11,340 nucleotides of DNA, taken from assembly GCA_902782595.1 (NCBI GenBank), contig CACZNW010000004.1, forward strand, positions 1 to 11,340, read 5' to 3'. The notes beneath the pieces were generated by a model. That model worked only from the letters and a program-made list of their open reading frames with translations. It did not search any database and had not been told where the DNA came from. The DNA comes from an uncultured Methanobrevibacter sp. (GTDB taxonomy: Archaea; Methanobacteriota; Methanobacteria; Methanobacteriales; Methanobacteriaceae). Position 1 is the first letter of the stretch, and the number at the start of each line of letters is the position of its first letter. Both the position numbers and the translations under genes were made by a program. This document shows positions 1 to 6,541 of the stretch, piece after piece.

Positions 1-4
1 GTAG

Positions 5-79
5 TAGGCTAGATGGGATTCGAACCCATGACCTCCCGGTTATCAGCCGAGCGCGCTAACCAAGCTGTGCCACTAGCCT
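5..79 (-). tRNA. tRNA-Ile with anticodon GAU
   Basis: The reverse strand folds into a complete 75-base cloverleaf. The 7-bp acceptor stem is AGGCTAG/CTAGCCT with discriminator A73 at position 5. The anticodon stem is CTCGG/CCGGG with loop CTGATAA, so the anticodon is GAT (Ile). The T-arm is ATGGG-TTCGAAT-CCCAT. T8, A14, G18, G19 and A21 are in their expected places, and G15, where archaeosine would be made, is present. CCA is not encoded. The D-stem GCAC/GCGC contains an A12-C23 mismatch, which is unusual. No intron is visible. Confidence 0.95.
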
Positions 80-87
80 ATGAGATT

Positions 88-110
88 GTGTGACAGTTAA
101 CTGTCAACAC
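88..110. repeat. Palindrome in the tRNA-Ile leader or promoter region
   Basis: Positions 91-106 read TGACAGTTAACTGTCA, a perfect 16-bp palindrome. If A107 is allowed to bulge, GTG (88-90) pairs with CAC (108-110) and extends the dyad. It lies 12-27 bases upstream of the mature tRNA 5' end, between the TATA-like sequences (112-140) and the gene. It therefore covers or follows the expected transcription start. It could be an operator or a hairpin in the tRNA leader. The sequence is visible; the role is inferred. Confidence 0.6.
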
Positions 111-111
111 T

Positions 112-140
112 AATACATATATTAATTAACATATATAAAC
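112..140 (-). promoter_or_regulatory. Probable TATA region of the tRNA-Ile gene
   Basis: Read on the minus strand this stretch holds two TATA-like boxes: TTTATATATG (about 130-139) and AATATATGTA (about 113-122). A start 25-27 bases downstream would fall near 109 or 92, both upstream of the tRNA 5' end at 79. Which box is used cannot be decided from sequence. Confidence 0.5.
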
Positions 141-180
141 GTTTTGGTTTTTTATATTATTAATATGAAATTTCAAAAAA

Positions 181-465
181 TTATCTGTTAATCATTTCAT
201 TAATGGACTCTGCCATAGCATGTCCTTCAATGGTAATGATGACCTTTTCAATACCTTCAACACTTTCAGCTCTGATTTTAGCATCAGCGGCAATACGGGT
301 GATACTCATACAACCAGGATTGGTTGGTTTGAGAATAATTTCTGCCTGGCCGTCATCTACAGTAATATTTTGTACAATACCCATATCTACAATACTAATT
401 CCCATATGAGGGTCATTGATAGGGGTAATAGCTTCTTTGATATCATTTACTAAATCTTCTGACAT
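181..465 (-). CDS. DUF59/MIP18-family iron-sulfur cluster assembly protein
   Basis: This 94-residue cytosolic protein matches the MIP18/SufT/PaaD-like family, which helps assemble or deliver iron-sulfur clusters. The family's opening pattern is seen as D18-P19(N)H20-x-G-x-x-I-V-D27-x-G29. The conserved cysteine is C52 in the PTNPGC segment (47-52). The length is typical of a stand-alone DUF59 domain. A good Shine-Dalgarno, AAAGGAG, precedes the ATG. It is the last gene of the leftward cluster, 62 bases after the ArcS-type gene, and has its own TATA-like box in that gap, so it may also be transcribed alone. Methanogens depend heavily on iron-sulfur enzymes, which fits, but the client protein cannot be told from sequence. 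Confidence 0.88.
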   Translation of the reverse strand: MSEDLVNDIKEAITPINDPHMGISIVDMGIVQNITVDDGQAEIILKPTNPGCMSITRIAADAKIRAESVEGIEKVIITIEGHAMAESINEMINR

Positions 466-510
466 AATTTGTCTCCTTTATTTTATGTATTTATAATTAT
501 TAATGATGAT

Positions 511-522
511 ATTTAAATATAT
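511..522 (-). promoter_or_regulatory. Possible promoter of the DUF59 gene
   Basis: On the minus strand ATATATTTAAAT forms a TATA-like box about 50 bases before the ATG at 465. A start near 490 would give a leader of about 25 bases that carries the AAAGGAG ribosome site. The region is A+T-rich, so chance occurrence is possible. Confidence 0.4.
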
Positions 523-527
523 TGTTA

Positions 528-1436
528 TTATTTTAAACGATGTTTCAATTTAACGCCAATACCATTGCTACATTCTTCCATCTCACGGCCTGTCATCACT
601 GCCCTGCCAACTCCAACAACTGTATCGTCATGTACAACAACCACTTCATCGTTAGGAATGATACTGTGGTCTGCCTTTTCAATTCCGGGTGCAAAAACGG
701 TATTTGTATTTAAATCAAAATCAATATTGACAATATGAATTCCCAAATCCTTTAAAATCTCTCCACCGGCCAGATTCAATCTGAATAATCCGTAATCCTT
801 GTTCAGCAAAGCCAGTTGAATGCCGTCAGATAAAATTCTTTTATGATACATTCCTTTTGTTTTGACATTGTCCGGAATGAACTTATCGCCGTTTTCACCA
901 AACTGGTATTTTGCAATGGATTTAAGTTCATGTAAAGTTTTATCTCTTCTGTTTACTCTCTCGTGATTCTTAAGTTCCATTCTTAAATTATAAAGTGAAT
1001 CTGCAGAAGTTGGACGTCCGTCCGCACAGACATTGGTAAAATCATCAATATATGCTTCACATGATTCAAGATATCCTCCGGCAAGATTGGCAACAATATT
1101 TTTGCCTTCACAATACTTGGAAATCAGTTTGCCTGTTTCTTCAATTTCGTCACAGGACCATGAACCGGTAGTGCTTACATCATAGGACTGAATTGGAAAT
1201 GTGTTTTCAAGCTCTCTTGGACATATTCCAAAGGGGGATGTTACAATAAGTTCCTGAAAAGACCTTGTCAGTTTTCTAAATTTCTGATGAGATTTCGAAT
1301 TGGAATAAGGCTTTTTCATACTGCATGGCAGTAAAACAACTGTATCACCCAAAGGCTCCATCATTGCCATTCTTTGTCTCCACCTGACCGCTTCCGGACG
1401 GTATAATGACTCTTCACTTGAACATATCACTTTCAT
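528..1436 (-). CDS. Short archaeosine synthase (ArcS)-type protein with PUA domain
   Basis: This 302-residue protein carries the ArcS signature PC-x3-KPY-x2-S-x2-H at residues 37-50 (P37, C38, K42, P43, Y44, S47, H50). It ends in an RNA-binding PUA domain (about 228-302, with FAPGI and the VVGVGRAVM strand-turn). ArcS acts on preQ0 at position 15 of tRNA in the archaeosine pathway; in characterised archaea it adds lysine, which the radical SAM partner RaSEA then processes. Full-length ArcS proteins carry an additional TGT-like N-terminal region that is absent here; the protein starts close to the core domain. The Shine-Dalgarno GAGG (1444-1447) overlaps the stop of the preceding HD gene, so the two are translationally coupled. 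The family call is firm; whether it is complete as an enzyme is inferred. Confidence 0.85.
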   Translation of the reverse strand: MKVICSSEESLYRPEAVRWRQRMAMMEPLGDTVVLLPCSMKKPYSNSKSHQKFRKLTRSFQELIVTSPFGICPRELENTFPIQSYDVSTTGSWSCDEIEETGKLISKYCEGKNIVANLAGGYLESCEAYIDDFTNVCADGRPTSADSLYNLRMELKNHERVNRRDKTLHELKSIAKYQFGENGDKFIPDNVKTKGMYHKRILSDGIQLALLNKDYGLFRLNLAGGEILKDLGIHIVNIDFDLNTNTVFAPGIEKADHSIIPNDEVVVVHDDTVVGVGRAVMTGREMEECSNGIGVKLKHRLK

Positions 1437-1445
1437 ATTGCATCC

Positions 1446-1928
1446 TCAGTTTATCATTAATTCATCATCAAGTTCAATCAATCTTTTAATGTTGTCATCA
1501 CTGTTTTTGATTTTTCTTTTCCATTTGGCAATGACAAAATCAATATCAACCTCTTCAGTTCCGCTTATCAGGTTATCTGCATGTGCAACAATTTTTTCCT
1601 CAAGAGTCACGGGAACATAAGATTTTTCCGGAAGCCCAAGTTCTGCTGCCTCTTCAGCGGTAATTCCGGCACCAATGTGTCTTTCAATTATATTCAGTAC
1701 ATCATCGCCATAACCGTATTTGCGGGCAATTTCAACTCCCACAATTGCATGGGTGATGCCGTGGGTTTTTGATCTTCCGATATCATGAAGCAGGGCACCT
1801 TTTCGAATAAGGTCTTTATCTGCATTGTCAAAATTAGTGGCTATTTTCATAGCCTTCCTGCAAACTGCCTTGCAGTGTTCAATTACATTTTCAGGAGTAT
1901 TCTCCCTTTCAAGCAATTTAATTTCCAT
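1446..1928 (-). CDS. HD-domain protein (putative metal-dependent phosphohydrolase)
   Basis: This 160-residue soluble protein has a compact HD-superfamily domain: H18, the HD doublet H48-D49 in LLHDIGRS, H56 and H60 in THGITHA, H84 in IERHIGAG, and D118 in AHADN. These are candidate metal ligands of an HD phosphohydrolase. It resembles the small archaeal HD family annotated as TIGR00295; its substrate is unknown to me. It lies 6 bases after the TFE stop codon, with no recognisable Shine-Dalgarno before its ATG, so translation probably depends on ribosomes that have just finished TFE. It is followed 9 bases later by the ArcS-type gene. The neighbourhood suggests a nucleotide or RNA-related role, which is only inference. 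Confidence 0.85.
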   Translation of the reverse strand: MEIKLLERENTPENVIEHCKAVCRKAMKIATNFDNADKDLIRKGALLHDIGRSKTHGITHAIVGVEIARKYGYGDDVLNIIERHIGAGITAEEAAELGLPEKSYVPVTLEEKIVAHADNLISGTEEVDIDFVIAKWKRKIKNSDDNIKRLIELDDELMIN

Positions 1929-1934
1929 TTTTAT

Positions 1935-2606
1935 CTATTTATTTTTTTTCAGTTTTTTGTTAAATGAAGTTAAATCACTTTTGGTTAATTTGATATCCTT
2001 TTTAATTTGTTTTATTCTATCAGTGTTGTCCTGAAACTGCAGTTCTTCGCCGCAGACACATAAAAATTCTTCATCTGAAGCTTCATCAAAGTTATATCTC
2101 ACATGACCTAACGGGCAGACGAAAAACATATTGTTTTCTTCATTTTCCAAATCCTCATTAAGTTCATTTAACTCCTTTTCACATTCTGCATTTATCTGTC
2201 TTATTAATTCCTCTTCGTCAAATTTCCAGGAATATGTGTACCATTGGGTTTCAGGATCCTTGCTCCTTTTGTAATTGGCAATTTTTAAATCATAAAGTTT
2301 GTATAATATTTTTCTAACGATATTTAATTTGATTTTGGTTTTTTCAGCTATATCCTCATCAGTTTCAATGCCATCCATTAAGGCTTTAATTATTGGTATG
2401 ATGGTTTTTTCAACGGTTTCCTGTATGTCATTAGCAATGTATTCGATATCCTCTTGTGGTAGATTCAGGGCTCTTATAAGATTGTCAATTCCTTCGGGGG
2501 TTTCATCATCAGGATAATATTCCTTAAATCTCCTTTTAAGATTTTCTTCATGTTCTTTTTCTACAATTTTGGATAATGATTTTTTTACCAATGGATTATT
2601 TAGCAT
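1935..2606 (-). CDS. tfe: Transcription factor E, alpha subunit (TFE)
   Basis: TFE assists promoter opening by archaeal RNA polymerase and is the counterpart of eukaryotic TFIIE-alpha. The winged-helix part spans about residues 66-130, with the family-typical run TIIPIIKALMDGIETDEDIA, then IVRKILYKLYDL and W122 in QWYTYSW. A charged linker follows (about 131-158). The C-terminal zinc-ribbon region starts at C164 and ends at the GEEL turn. Two departures are visible. Residues about 16-62 form an extra acidic/basic segment before the winged helix. The ribbon has C164, H168, C183 and C185 instead of two CxxC pairs. At 223 residues it is longer than I expect for the family (about 180). It has a strong Shine-Dalgarno (AGGGG at 2614-2618) and heads the leftward cluster with the HD and ArcS-type genes. 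Confidence 0.92.
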   Translation of the reverse strand: MLNNPLVKKSLSKIVEKEHEENLKRRFKEYYPDDETPEGIDNLIRALNLPQEDIEYIANDIQETVEKTIIPIIKALMDGIETDEDIAEKTKIKLNIVRKILYKLYDLKIANYKRSKDPETQWYTYSWKFDEEELIRQINAECEKELNELNEDLENEENNMFFVCPLGHVRYNFDEASDEEFLCVCGEELQFQDNTDRIKQIKKDIKLTKSDLTSFNKKLKKNK

Positions 2607-2660
2607 TTAATTTCCCCTAACAATAAATAATAAAATTGATATTAACTATGTTTTTTTTAT

Positions 2661-2680
2661 TATAAATATATATCTAATTT
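2661..2680 (-). promoter_or_regulatory. Promoter of the TFE cluster
   Basis: Read leftward this is GAAATTAGATATATATTTATA (partly extending past 2680). It resembles a BRE-like purine-rich element followed by a TATA box at about 2661-2673. A start near 2641 would leave a leader of about 35 bases containing the AGGGG ribosome site at 2614-2618. No other promoter is evident before the HD and ArcS-type genes, so this one probably drives all three. Confidence 0.6.
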
Positions 2681-2920
2681 CATACAGTTGGGAAAGTTAA
2701 ATTGATAAGCTCAACCGCAAAAGGCAATGTTGGTTAAAAATGTTAAAAAAATAAGTAATGAATTCAGATTCTCTTCAATACGGCTGTTATAAAAATAAAT
2801 GTAAAAATAATGACAATAGGTTTATAATTCAAAATTTCAACTAAAATTATTGCTTTTAACAGTTTAGTAAAGTAACTTCAGAAATATTTTTCTATAATTT
2901 CAGGTAAATGCATATCATTT
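2681..2920. other. Gene-poor A+T-rich spacer
   Basis: No supported gene was found here on either strand. Two mini reading frames on the plus strand (2727-2792, 21 codons; 2758-2844, 28 codons) overlap each other and show no recognisable domain. Together with the decayed frame at 2921-3077 this makes a spacer of about 535 bases between the TFE cluster and the sugar operon, long for this otherwise compact window. It looks like eroded former coding sequence. Confidence 0.5.
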
Positions 2921-3077
2921 CTAGTATTCCTCATCAACCAGTTTCATTCTGTACTGTTCTAAAAATTTAGATAATCATTTTTTCTACTTTTAACATGTTA
3001 TTCTGCATTTCAACAGGGTCTTCAATTTCAAAAGGATATTCTTTAGGATACTAGGTATCTCGCCACATTTTGACACA
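2921..3077 (-). pseudogene. Decayed 3' end of an unrecognised protein gene
   Basis: Read leftward, one frame gives CVKMWRDT, a TAG at 3053-3051, then YPKEYPFEIEDPVEMQNNM and LKVEKMI. A shift of one base near 2973 then restores a second frame reading SKFLEQYRMKLVDEEY followed by TAG at 2923-2921. The joined peptide has normal protein composition (mixed charged residues, amphipathic helix at the end), unlike random A+T-rich sequence. This supports a gene remnant with one nonsense change and one single-base insertion. No family is recognised. No ribosome site or intact 5' end is visible. It lies just downstream of the aminotransferase gene on the same strand, so it could once have been part of the sugar operon; that is inference. 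Confidence 0.5.
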
Positions 3078-3141
3078 CTAAGTATGCCATCATTCAAATT
3101 ATTTTATCATCAGTTTTAATTTGGTAATACACGCAGGATAA

Positions 3142-4341
3142 CTAGTATTCTTCTAAAATTTCCAGCAGGTTTTTAGAGATGTATTCAACTTCTTCATCGC
3201 TTAGTGTTGAATAAATCGGAAGGCTAAGTTCATTTTCAAATAAATGATAAGCATTCGGATAATCTTCAATGTCGAATCCCAAATTCCTGTAGGCCGTTAA
3301 TAATGGCAGCGGTTTGTAGTGTACATTTGTACTTATTCCCCGCTCTTCCATTTTCACAATAATTTCATTTCTCTCTTCAAGAGTAATGTCTTTTAGCCGG
3401 GTCAGATATAAATGGCCTGATGAAGTATGATTTTTGCTGGTGTGATTGGGCATAATGACTCTTGTGTCTTTAAATGCTTCTTCATATTTTTTAACAATCT
3501 CATGTCTTCTTTGAAGCATTTTTCCATATCTTTTTAACTGTCCCAAACCAATTCCTGCCTGAATATCAGTCATATTGCATTTATATGCTGGAATTAAAAT
3601 ATCATATTCCCATGACCCTTTCTGGGTTTTTTCCAAAGCATCTTTGGTCTGACCGTGAAGTGAATAGATCTGATAATCCTTGTAGAGCTTCTCGCTGTCG
3701 ATGCCGTTATGGTTTTTCCAGGTTACTGCTCCGCCTTCGGCGGTGGTGAGGTTTTTAACGGCATGGAATGAAAAGCAGGTAAAATCAGCTAATGTTCCAG
3801 CTTTTTTGCCTTTTTGAACAGCGCCAAAACCATGAGCACAGTCTGCAACGACAATAATTCTATTGAAAGCTTTCTGTATTTCATTTGATGGAGTAAATAA
3901 CTCTTTTTTATCATTCACCACTTCAAAGATTTTATCATAATCACATAAAATGCCTGCAATGTCTACAGGTATAATTGCTTTTGTTTTTTCAGTTATTGCT
4001 TCAGCCATTTTTGAGTAATCCATTTCTTCCCTGTCGGTTTGGCTGTCAACCATAACGGGAGTTGCTCCGACATGACATATGACGCTGCATGAGGCAGTGT
4101 AAGTATATGCAGGTACAATTACCTCATCACCTTTTCCAATGCCCAATACTCTTAAAGTCATCTCCAAAGCGGTAGTTGCGGCACTTAAACAGACGGTTCT
4201 GTCACTGCCACAGTATTCACTAATCTGTCTTTCAAATTCTTTTGTTTTCGGCCCAGTTGTAATCCAGCCTGATTTCAATGCAGCTATTACTTCATCAATT
4301 TCAGTTTCACTTATATCTGGTGGTGAAAAAGGTATATTCAT
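3142..4341 (-). CDS. PLP-dependent nucleotide-sugar aminotransferase (DegT/DnrJ/EryC1/StrS family)
   Basis: This 399-residue cytosolic enzyme would transfer an amino group from glutamate to a 4-keto-6-deoxy sugar nucleotide. The family opening is SGWITTGP (24-31). D167 in ADCAH should contact the PLP ring nitrogen. K196 in SFHAVKNLTTAEGG is the PLP Schiff-base lysine. The C-terminal half has the typical HYKPL (341-345). Residues about 141-160 (NDKKELFTPSNEIQKAFN) form a loop longer than I expect in this family. The chosen ATG at 4341 has GGAG at 4351-4354 and lies 4 bases after the dehydratase stop; an in-frame ATG at 4389 would overlap that gene and add 16 residues unlike the family start. 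The best functional analogue is PglE/PseC-type C4 aminotransferases; the exact stereochemistry cannot be assigned. Confidence 0.9.
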   Translation of the reverse strand: MNIPFSPPDISETEIDEVIAALKSGWITTGPKTKEFERQISEYCGSDRTVCLSAATTALEMTLRVLGIGKGDEVIVPAYTYTASCSVICHVGATPVMVDSQTDREEMDYSKMAEAITEKTKAIIPVDIAGILCDYDKIFEVVNDKKELFTPSNEIQKAFNRIIVVADCAHGFGAVQKGKKAGTLADFTCFSFHAVKNLTTAEGGAVTWKNHNGIDSEKLYKDYQIYSLHGQTKDALEKTQKGSWEYDILIPAYKCNMTDIQAGIGLGQLKRYGKMLQRRHEIVKKYEEAFKDTRVIMPNHTSKNHTSSGHLYLTRLKDITLEERNEIIVKMEERGISTNVHYKPLPLLTAYRNLGFDIEDYPNAYHLFENELSLPIYSTLSDEEVEYISKNLLEILEEY

Positions 4342-4345
4342 TATT

Positions 4346-6241
4346 TCATTCTCCGTTAACTTCTTTAGGCTCTCTGTAAGTAGGAACACATTTTTTCATG
4401 GTTTCTTTAATCTCTTCTTTAGAGGTTGTCTCTTTATCTACGATTAATCTGAACATGTCCAGTTTTTCTTCAACATCATCCATTGTCAAATCCATAGGTT
4501 CTGTTATGAAAATCTTTTCATGTTTTGTTTTCTGTAAGTTCTCTTCATCCATCAGCAATTCTTCATAGAGTTTTTCTCCGGGTCTCATTCCTGTAATTTC
4601 AATTTCCATATCCTCTCCAAGAGTGTAGCCGGATAACTCAATAAGACTTTTTGCCAAGTCATAAATCTTAACAGGTTCTCCCATATCCAGAACAAAGATT
4701 TCTCCGCCTTCGGCATAAGTGATTGCCTGAAGTACAAGCGCAACTGCTTCGGGGATTGTCATAAAAAACCTGGTGATTTCCTTATGTGTAACTGTAAGAG
4801 GCCCTCCCTGTGCCAGCTGCTTTTTGAATAAGGGTACAACAGACCCGTTGCTTCCAAGCACATTGCCGAAACGAACCGCAACATACTCTGTGTTGCTCTG
4901 TTTGTTTTTTGCCTGAATAATCATTTCACATAATCTTTTTGTGGCGCCCATTATATTTGTAGGGTTAACAGCTTTGTCGGTTGAAATCAGTATAAAACGT
5001 TTAACATTATAGCTGTCTGAACAGTTCACCAGATTATAGGTTCCGAACACATTATTCTTAATAGCCTCGGTGGGATTGTTCTCCATTAAAGGCACATGTT
5101 TATGGGCTGCTGCATGGAATACAATATCCGGACGGTACTGTTCGAATATCTTGTCCAGTCTGTCCTTTTCACGGATATTGGCAACTACTGCACGAATGTC
5201 GTTATTCGGATGGGCGGTTTTTAATTCAAGTTCAATGTCATACAGACTGTTTTCATAATTGTCCAGAAGAAGTATCTGTTTTGGATTGTGAAGCATTATC
5301 TGTCTGCAGAGTTCAGAACCTATTGACCCTCCCGCTCCGGTTACAAGGACAACTTTTCCTTCAATCAGACTTTTGATGTTGTGGTTGTCAAGTTCAACTG
5401 GGTCTCTTCCAAGAAGATCTTCTATTCCAACATCTCTGAGGCTGTGGTAGAGGTTTTCCTCGGTTATTAACTCGGACAAACTTGGTAGAACTTTAACTTT
5501 GGCTTTGGTTTTGCTGCAAATTTCTAGTATTTCCTTTTTATTTTTGTTGTCGATGTTTACGATTGAAAAGAAGATTTCATCAACACCATGTTCTTCGCAG
5601 ATTTTTATGATGTCATTTCTGCTTCCTATAATTCTGACACCTGCAACTGAATATCCTATGCGTTTTTTATTATCATCGATAATGCCTATAATTTCATATT
5701 GGCCCTTAAGTTTGGAATTCAGTGTTTTGATTATATCGTTGGCCGAATATCCTCCACCTATTATCAGTAATTTCTTCTTTTTAGAGGAATCAGTGTTTTT
5801 CTTAGATGAAGGATTTGATAACAGCACATATCTGATGATTAGGCGATATGCAATTATGATCATTCCAATTACTAATCCAACAACCAGATTTAGTTTTATT
5901 GAAGGATTTTTCATATTCAAAATCAGTTCTTCAATTAAAGACACGACAAGTGAAGATATTACTGAAAGCACAATATATAAAAGATAGTCCTGATTGTTTT
6001 CATAACGGACGATGTTTGTGTATCTTTTGGATAATCTAAATACAATTTGGAACACGATTATTGCCAGGATGATGCTTATCAGTATTTCATTTCTGGTTAT
6101 TGCACTGGTTGGCTGTATTAAAAATGAATCGGTAATCAATACTGATACAAGATAATAGCCTAAAATAATTGAAACACAATCCATTAGGGGCAATAAATAA
6201 TTCCTATATTTGGCAATACTGTCTATGTTCACAAGTCCCAT
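4346..6241 (-). CDS. Membrane nucleotide-sugar 4,6-dehydratase (WbpM/PglF/CapD type)
   Basis: This 631-residue protein begins with four membrane helices (about 14-38, 51-70, 86-107, 117-136). Next come a Rossmann-like domain (IIGGGYSAND, 160-169) and a short-chain dehydrogenase/reductase domain with the NAD motif TGAGGSIG (301-308). Acid/base residues lie in ISTDKAVNP (419-427). M431 and K435 are in NIMGATKR; methionine in place of the usual SDR tyrosine is characteristic of the large WbpM/PglF dehydratases. The GMRPGEKLYEEL segment (551-562) is also family-typical. The expected reaction is UDP-GlcNAc to UDP-4-keto-6-deoxy-GlcNAc at the inner membrane face. It is directly followed by the C4 aminotransferase. 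The ATG at 6241 lacks a clear ribosome site; a GTG at 6232 preceded by GGGATGGGA is an alternative start. Confidence 0.92.
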   Translation of the reverse strand: MGLVNIDSIAKYRNYLLPLMDCVSIILGYYLVSVLITDSFLIQPTSAITRNEILISIILAIIVFQIVFRLSKRYTNIVRYENNQDYLLYIVLSVISSLVVSLIEELILNMKNPSIKLNLVVGLVIGMIIIAYRLIIRYVLLSNPSSKKNTDSSKKKKLLIIGGGYSANDIIKTLNSKLKGQYEIIGIIDDNKKRIGYSVAGVRIIGSRNDIIKICEEHGVDEIFFSIVNIDNKNKKEILEICSKTKAKVKVLPSLSELITEENLYHSLRDVGIEDLLGRDPVELDNHNIKSLIEGKVVLVTGAGGSIGSELCRQIMLHNPKQILLLDNYENSLYDIELELKTAHPNNDIRAVVANIREKDRLDKIFEQYRPDIVFHAAAHKHVPLMENNPTEAIKNNVFGTYNLVNCSDSYNVKRFILISTDKAVNPTNIMGATKRLCEMIIQAKNKQSNTEYVAVRFGNVLGSNGSVVPLFKKQLAQGGPLTVTHKEITRFFMTIPEAVALVLQAITYAEGGEIFVLDMGEPVKIYDLAKSLIELSGYTLGEDMEIEITGMRPGEKLYEELLMDEENLQKTKHEKIFITEPMDLTMDDVEEKLDMFRLIVDKETTSKEEIKETMKKCVPTYREPKEVNGE

Positions 6242-6265
6242 CCCGTTTTCATTAAATATTATTAT

Positions 6266-6274
6266 CTTTATATG
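6266..6274 (-). promoter_or_regulatory. Promoter of the sugar operon
   Basis: On the minus strand CATATAAAG forms a TATA-like box centred about 29 bases before the dehydratase ATG at 6241. At normal archaeal spacing the transcript would start within a few bases of that ATG, making the mRNA leaderless or nearly so. This agrees with the lack of a good Shine-Dalgarno. Confidence 0.5.
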
Positions 6275-6312
6275 TCACATGTTTAATATAAAATTTTCTT
6301 ACATTTTGAAGC

Positions 6313-6350
6313 ACGAAATTCATTGATTATTATACCAATATTGATTTCGT
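6313..6350. repeat. Imperfect inverted repeat in the divergent region
   Basis: ACGAAAT (6313-6319) and ATTTCGT (6344-6350) are exact inverted copies separated by 24 bases. The inner flanks (TTCATTGAT and CCAATATTGA) continue the symmetry imperfectly. It lies upstream of both divergent promoters and could be a regulator site, but base composition makes chance symmetry fairly likely. Confidence 0.35.
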
Positions 6351-6433
6351 TTTAAAATATTTATTTCACTCTATAAAATTGTATTTGTTCTTTAATACTT
6401 ATATACGAGTTTCTATAATTTTTTTTTTATCAA

Positions 6434-6446
6434 TATTTATATATAA
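6434..6446 (+). promoter_or_regulatory. Promoter of the Rpn-like gene
   Basis: AATATTTATATATAA (about 6432-6446) is a strong TATA-like box. Archaeal spacing predicts a start near 6467, which leaves a leader of about 75 bases before the ATG at 6542. That leader begins with the symmetric dyad at 6469-6516. Confidence 0.55.
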
Positions 6447-6468
6447 CTTCAAACAAATCATAAAACAA

Positions 6469-6516
6469 GTGTTTTACATCAAGTTTAAAATTAATTTTTC
6501 ATTGATGGGAAAACAC
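6469..6516 (+). promoter_or_regulatory. 48-bp dyad, probable leader hairpin or operator
   Basis: Three nested pairs of inverted segments share one centre at 6492/6493: GTGTTTT (6469-6475) with AAAACAC (6510-6516), CATCAA (6477-6482) with TTGATG (6502-6507), and the central palindrome AAAATTAATTTT (6487-6498). Only short unpaired steps of 1-4 bases interrupt them. The outer 13 pairs would make a stable stem in RNA. The element starts at the predicted transcript start of the Rpn-like gene and ends 25 bases before its ATG. It may therefore act as a leader structure or as a repressor-binding site. Confidence 0.6.
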
Positions 6517-6541
6517 AAACACCGAAATTTATGATGATAAT

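Noticed and set aside
2727..2844. Two overlapping mini frames on the plus strand in the spacer (21 and 28 codons)
   Set aside because: Too short, no recognisable domain, and they overlap each other in different frames in an eroded region.
2921..3153. Same CTAGTATTC string at the end of the gene remnant (2921) and of the aminotransferase (3142)
   Set aside because: Both encode Glu-Tyr-stop on the minus strand; 9 matching bases are not enough to claim a duplication.
4342..4389. In-frame upstream ATG extending the aminotransferase by 16 residues
   Set aside because: It overlaps the end of the dehydratase gene, lacks a ribosome site, and the added residues do not resemble the family start; the ATG at 4341 has GGAG correctly spaced.
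5499..5987. 162-codon plus-strand open frame
   Set aside because: It lies wholly antisense to the membrane-helix and linker part of the dehydratase, and its hydrophobic content mirrors the opposite strand.
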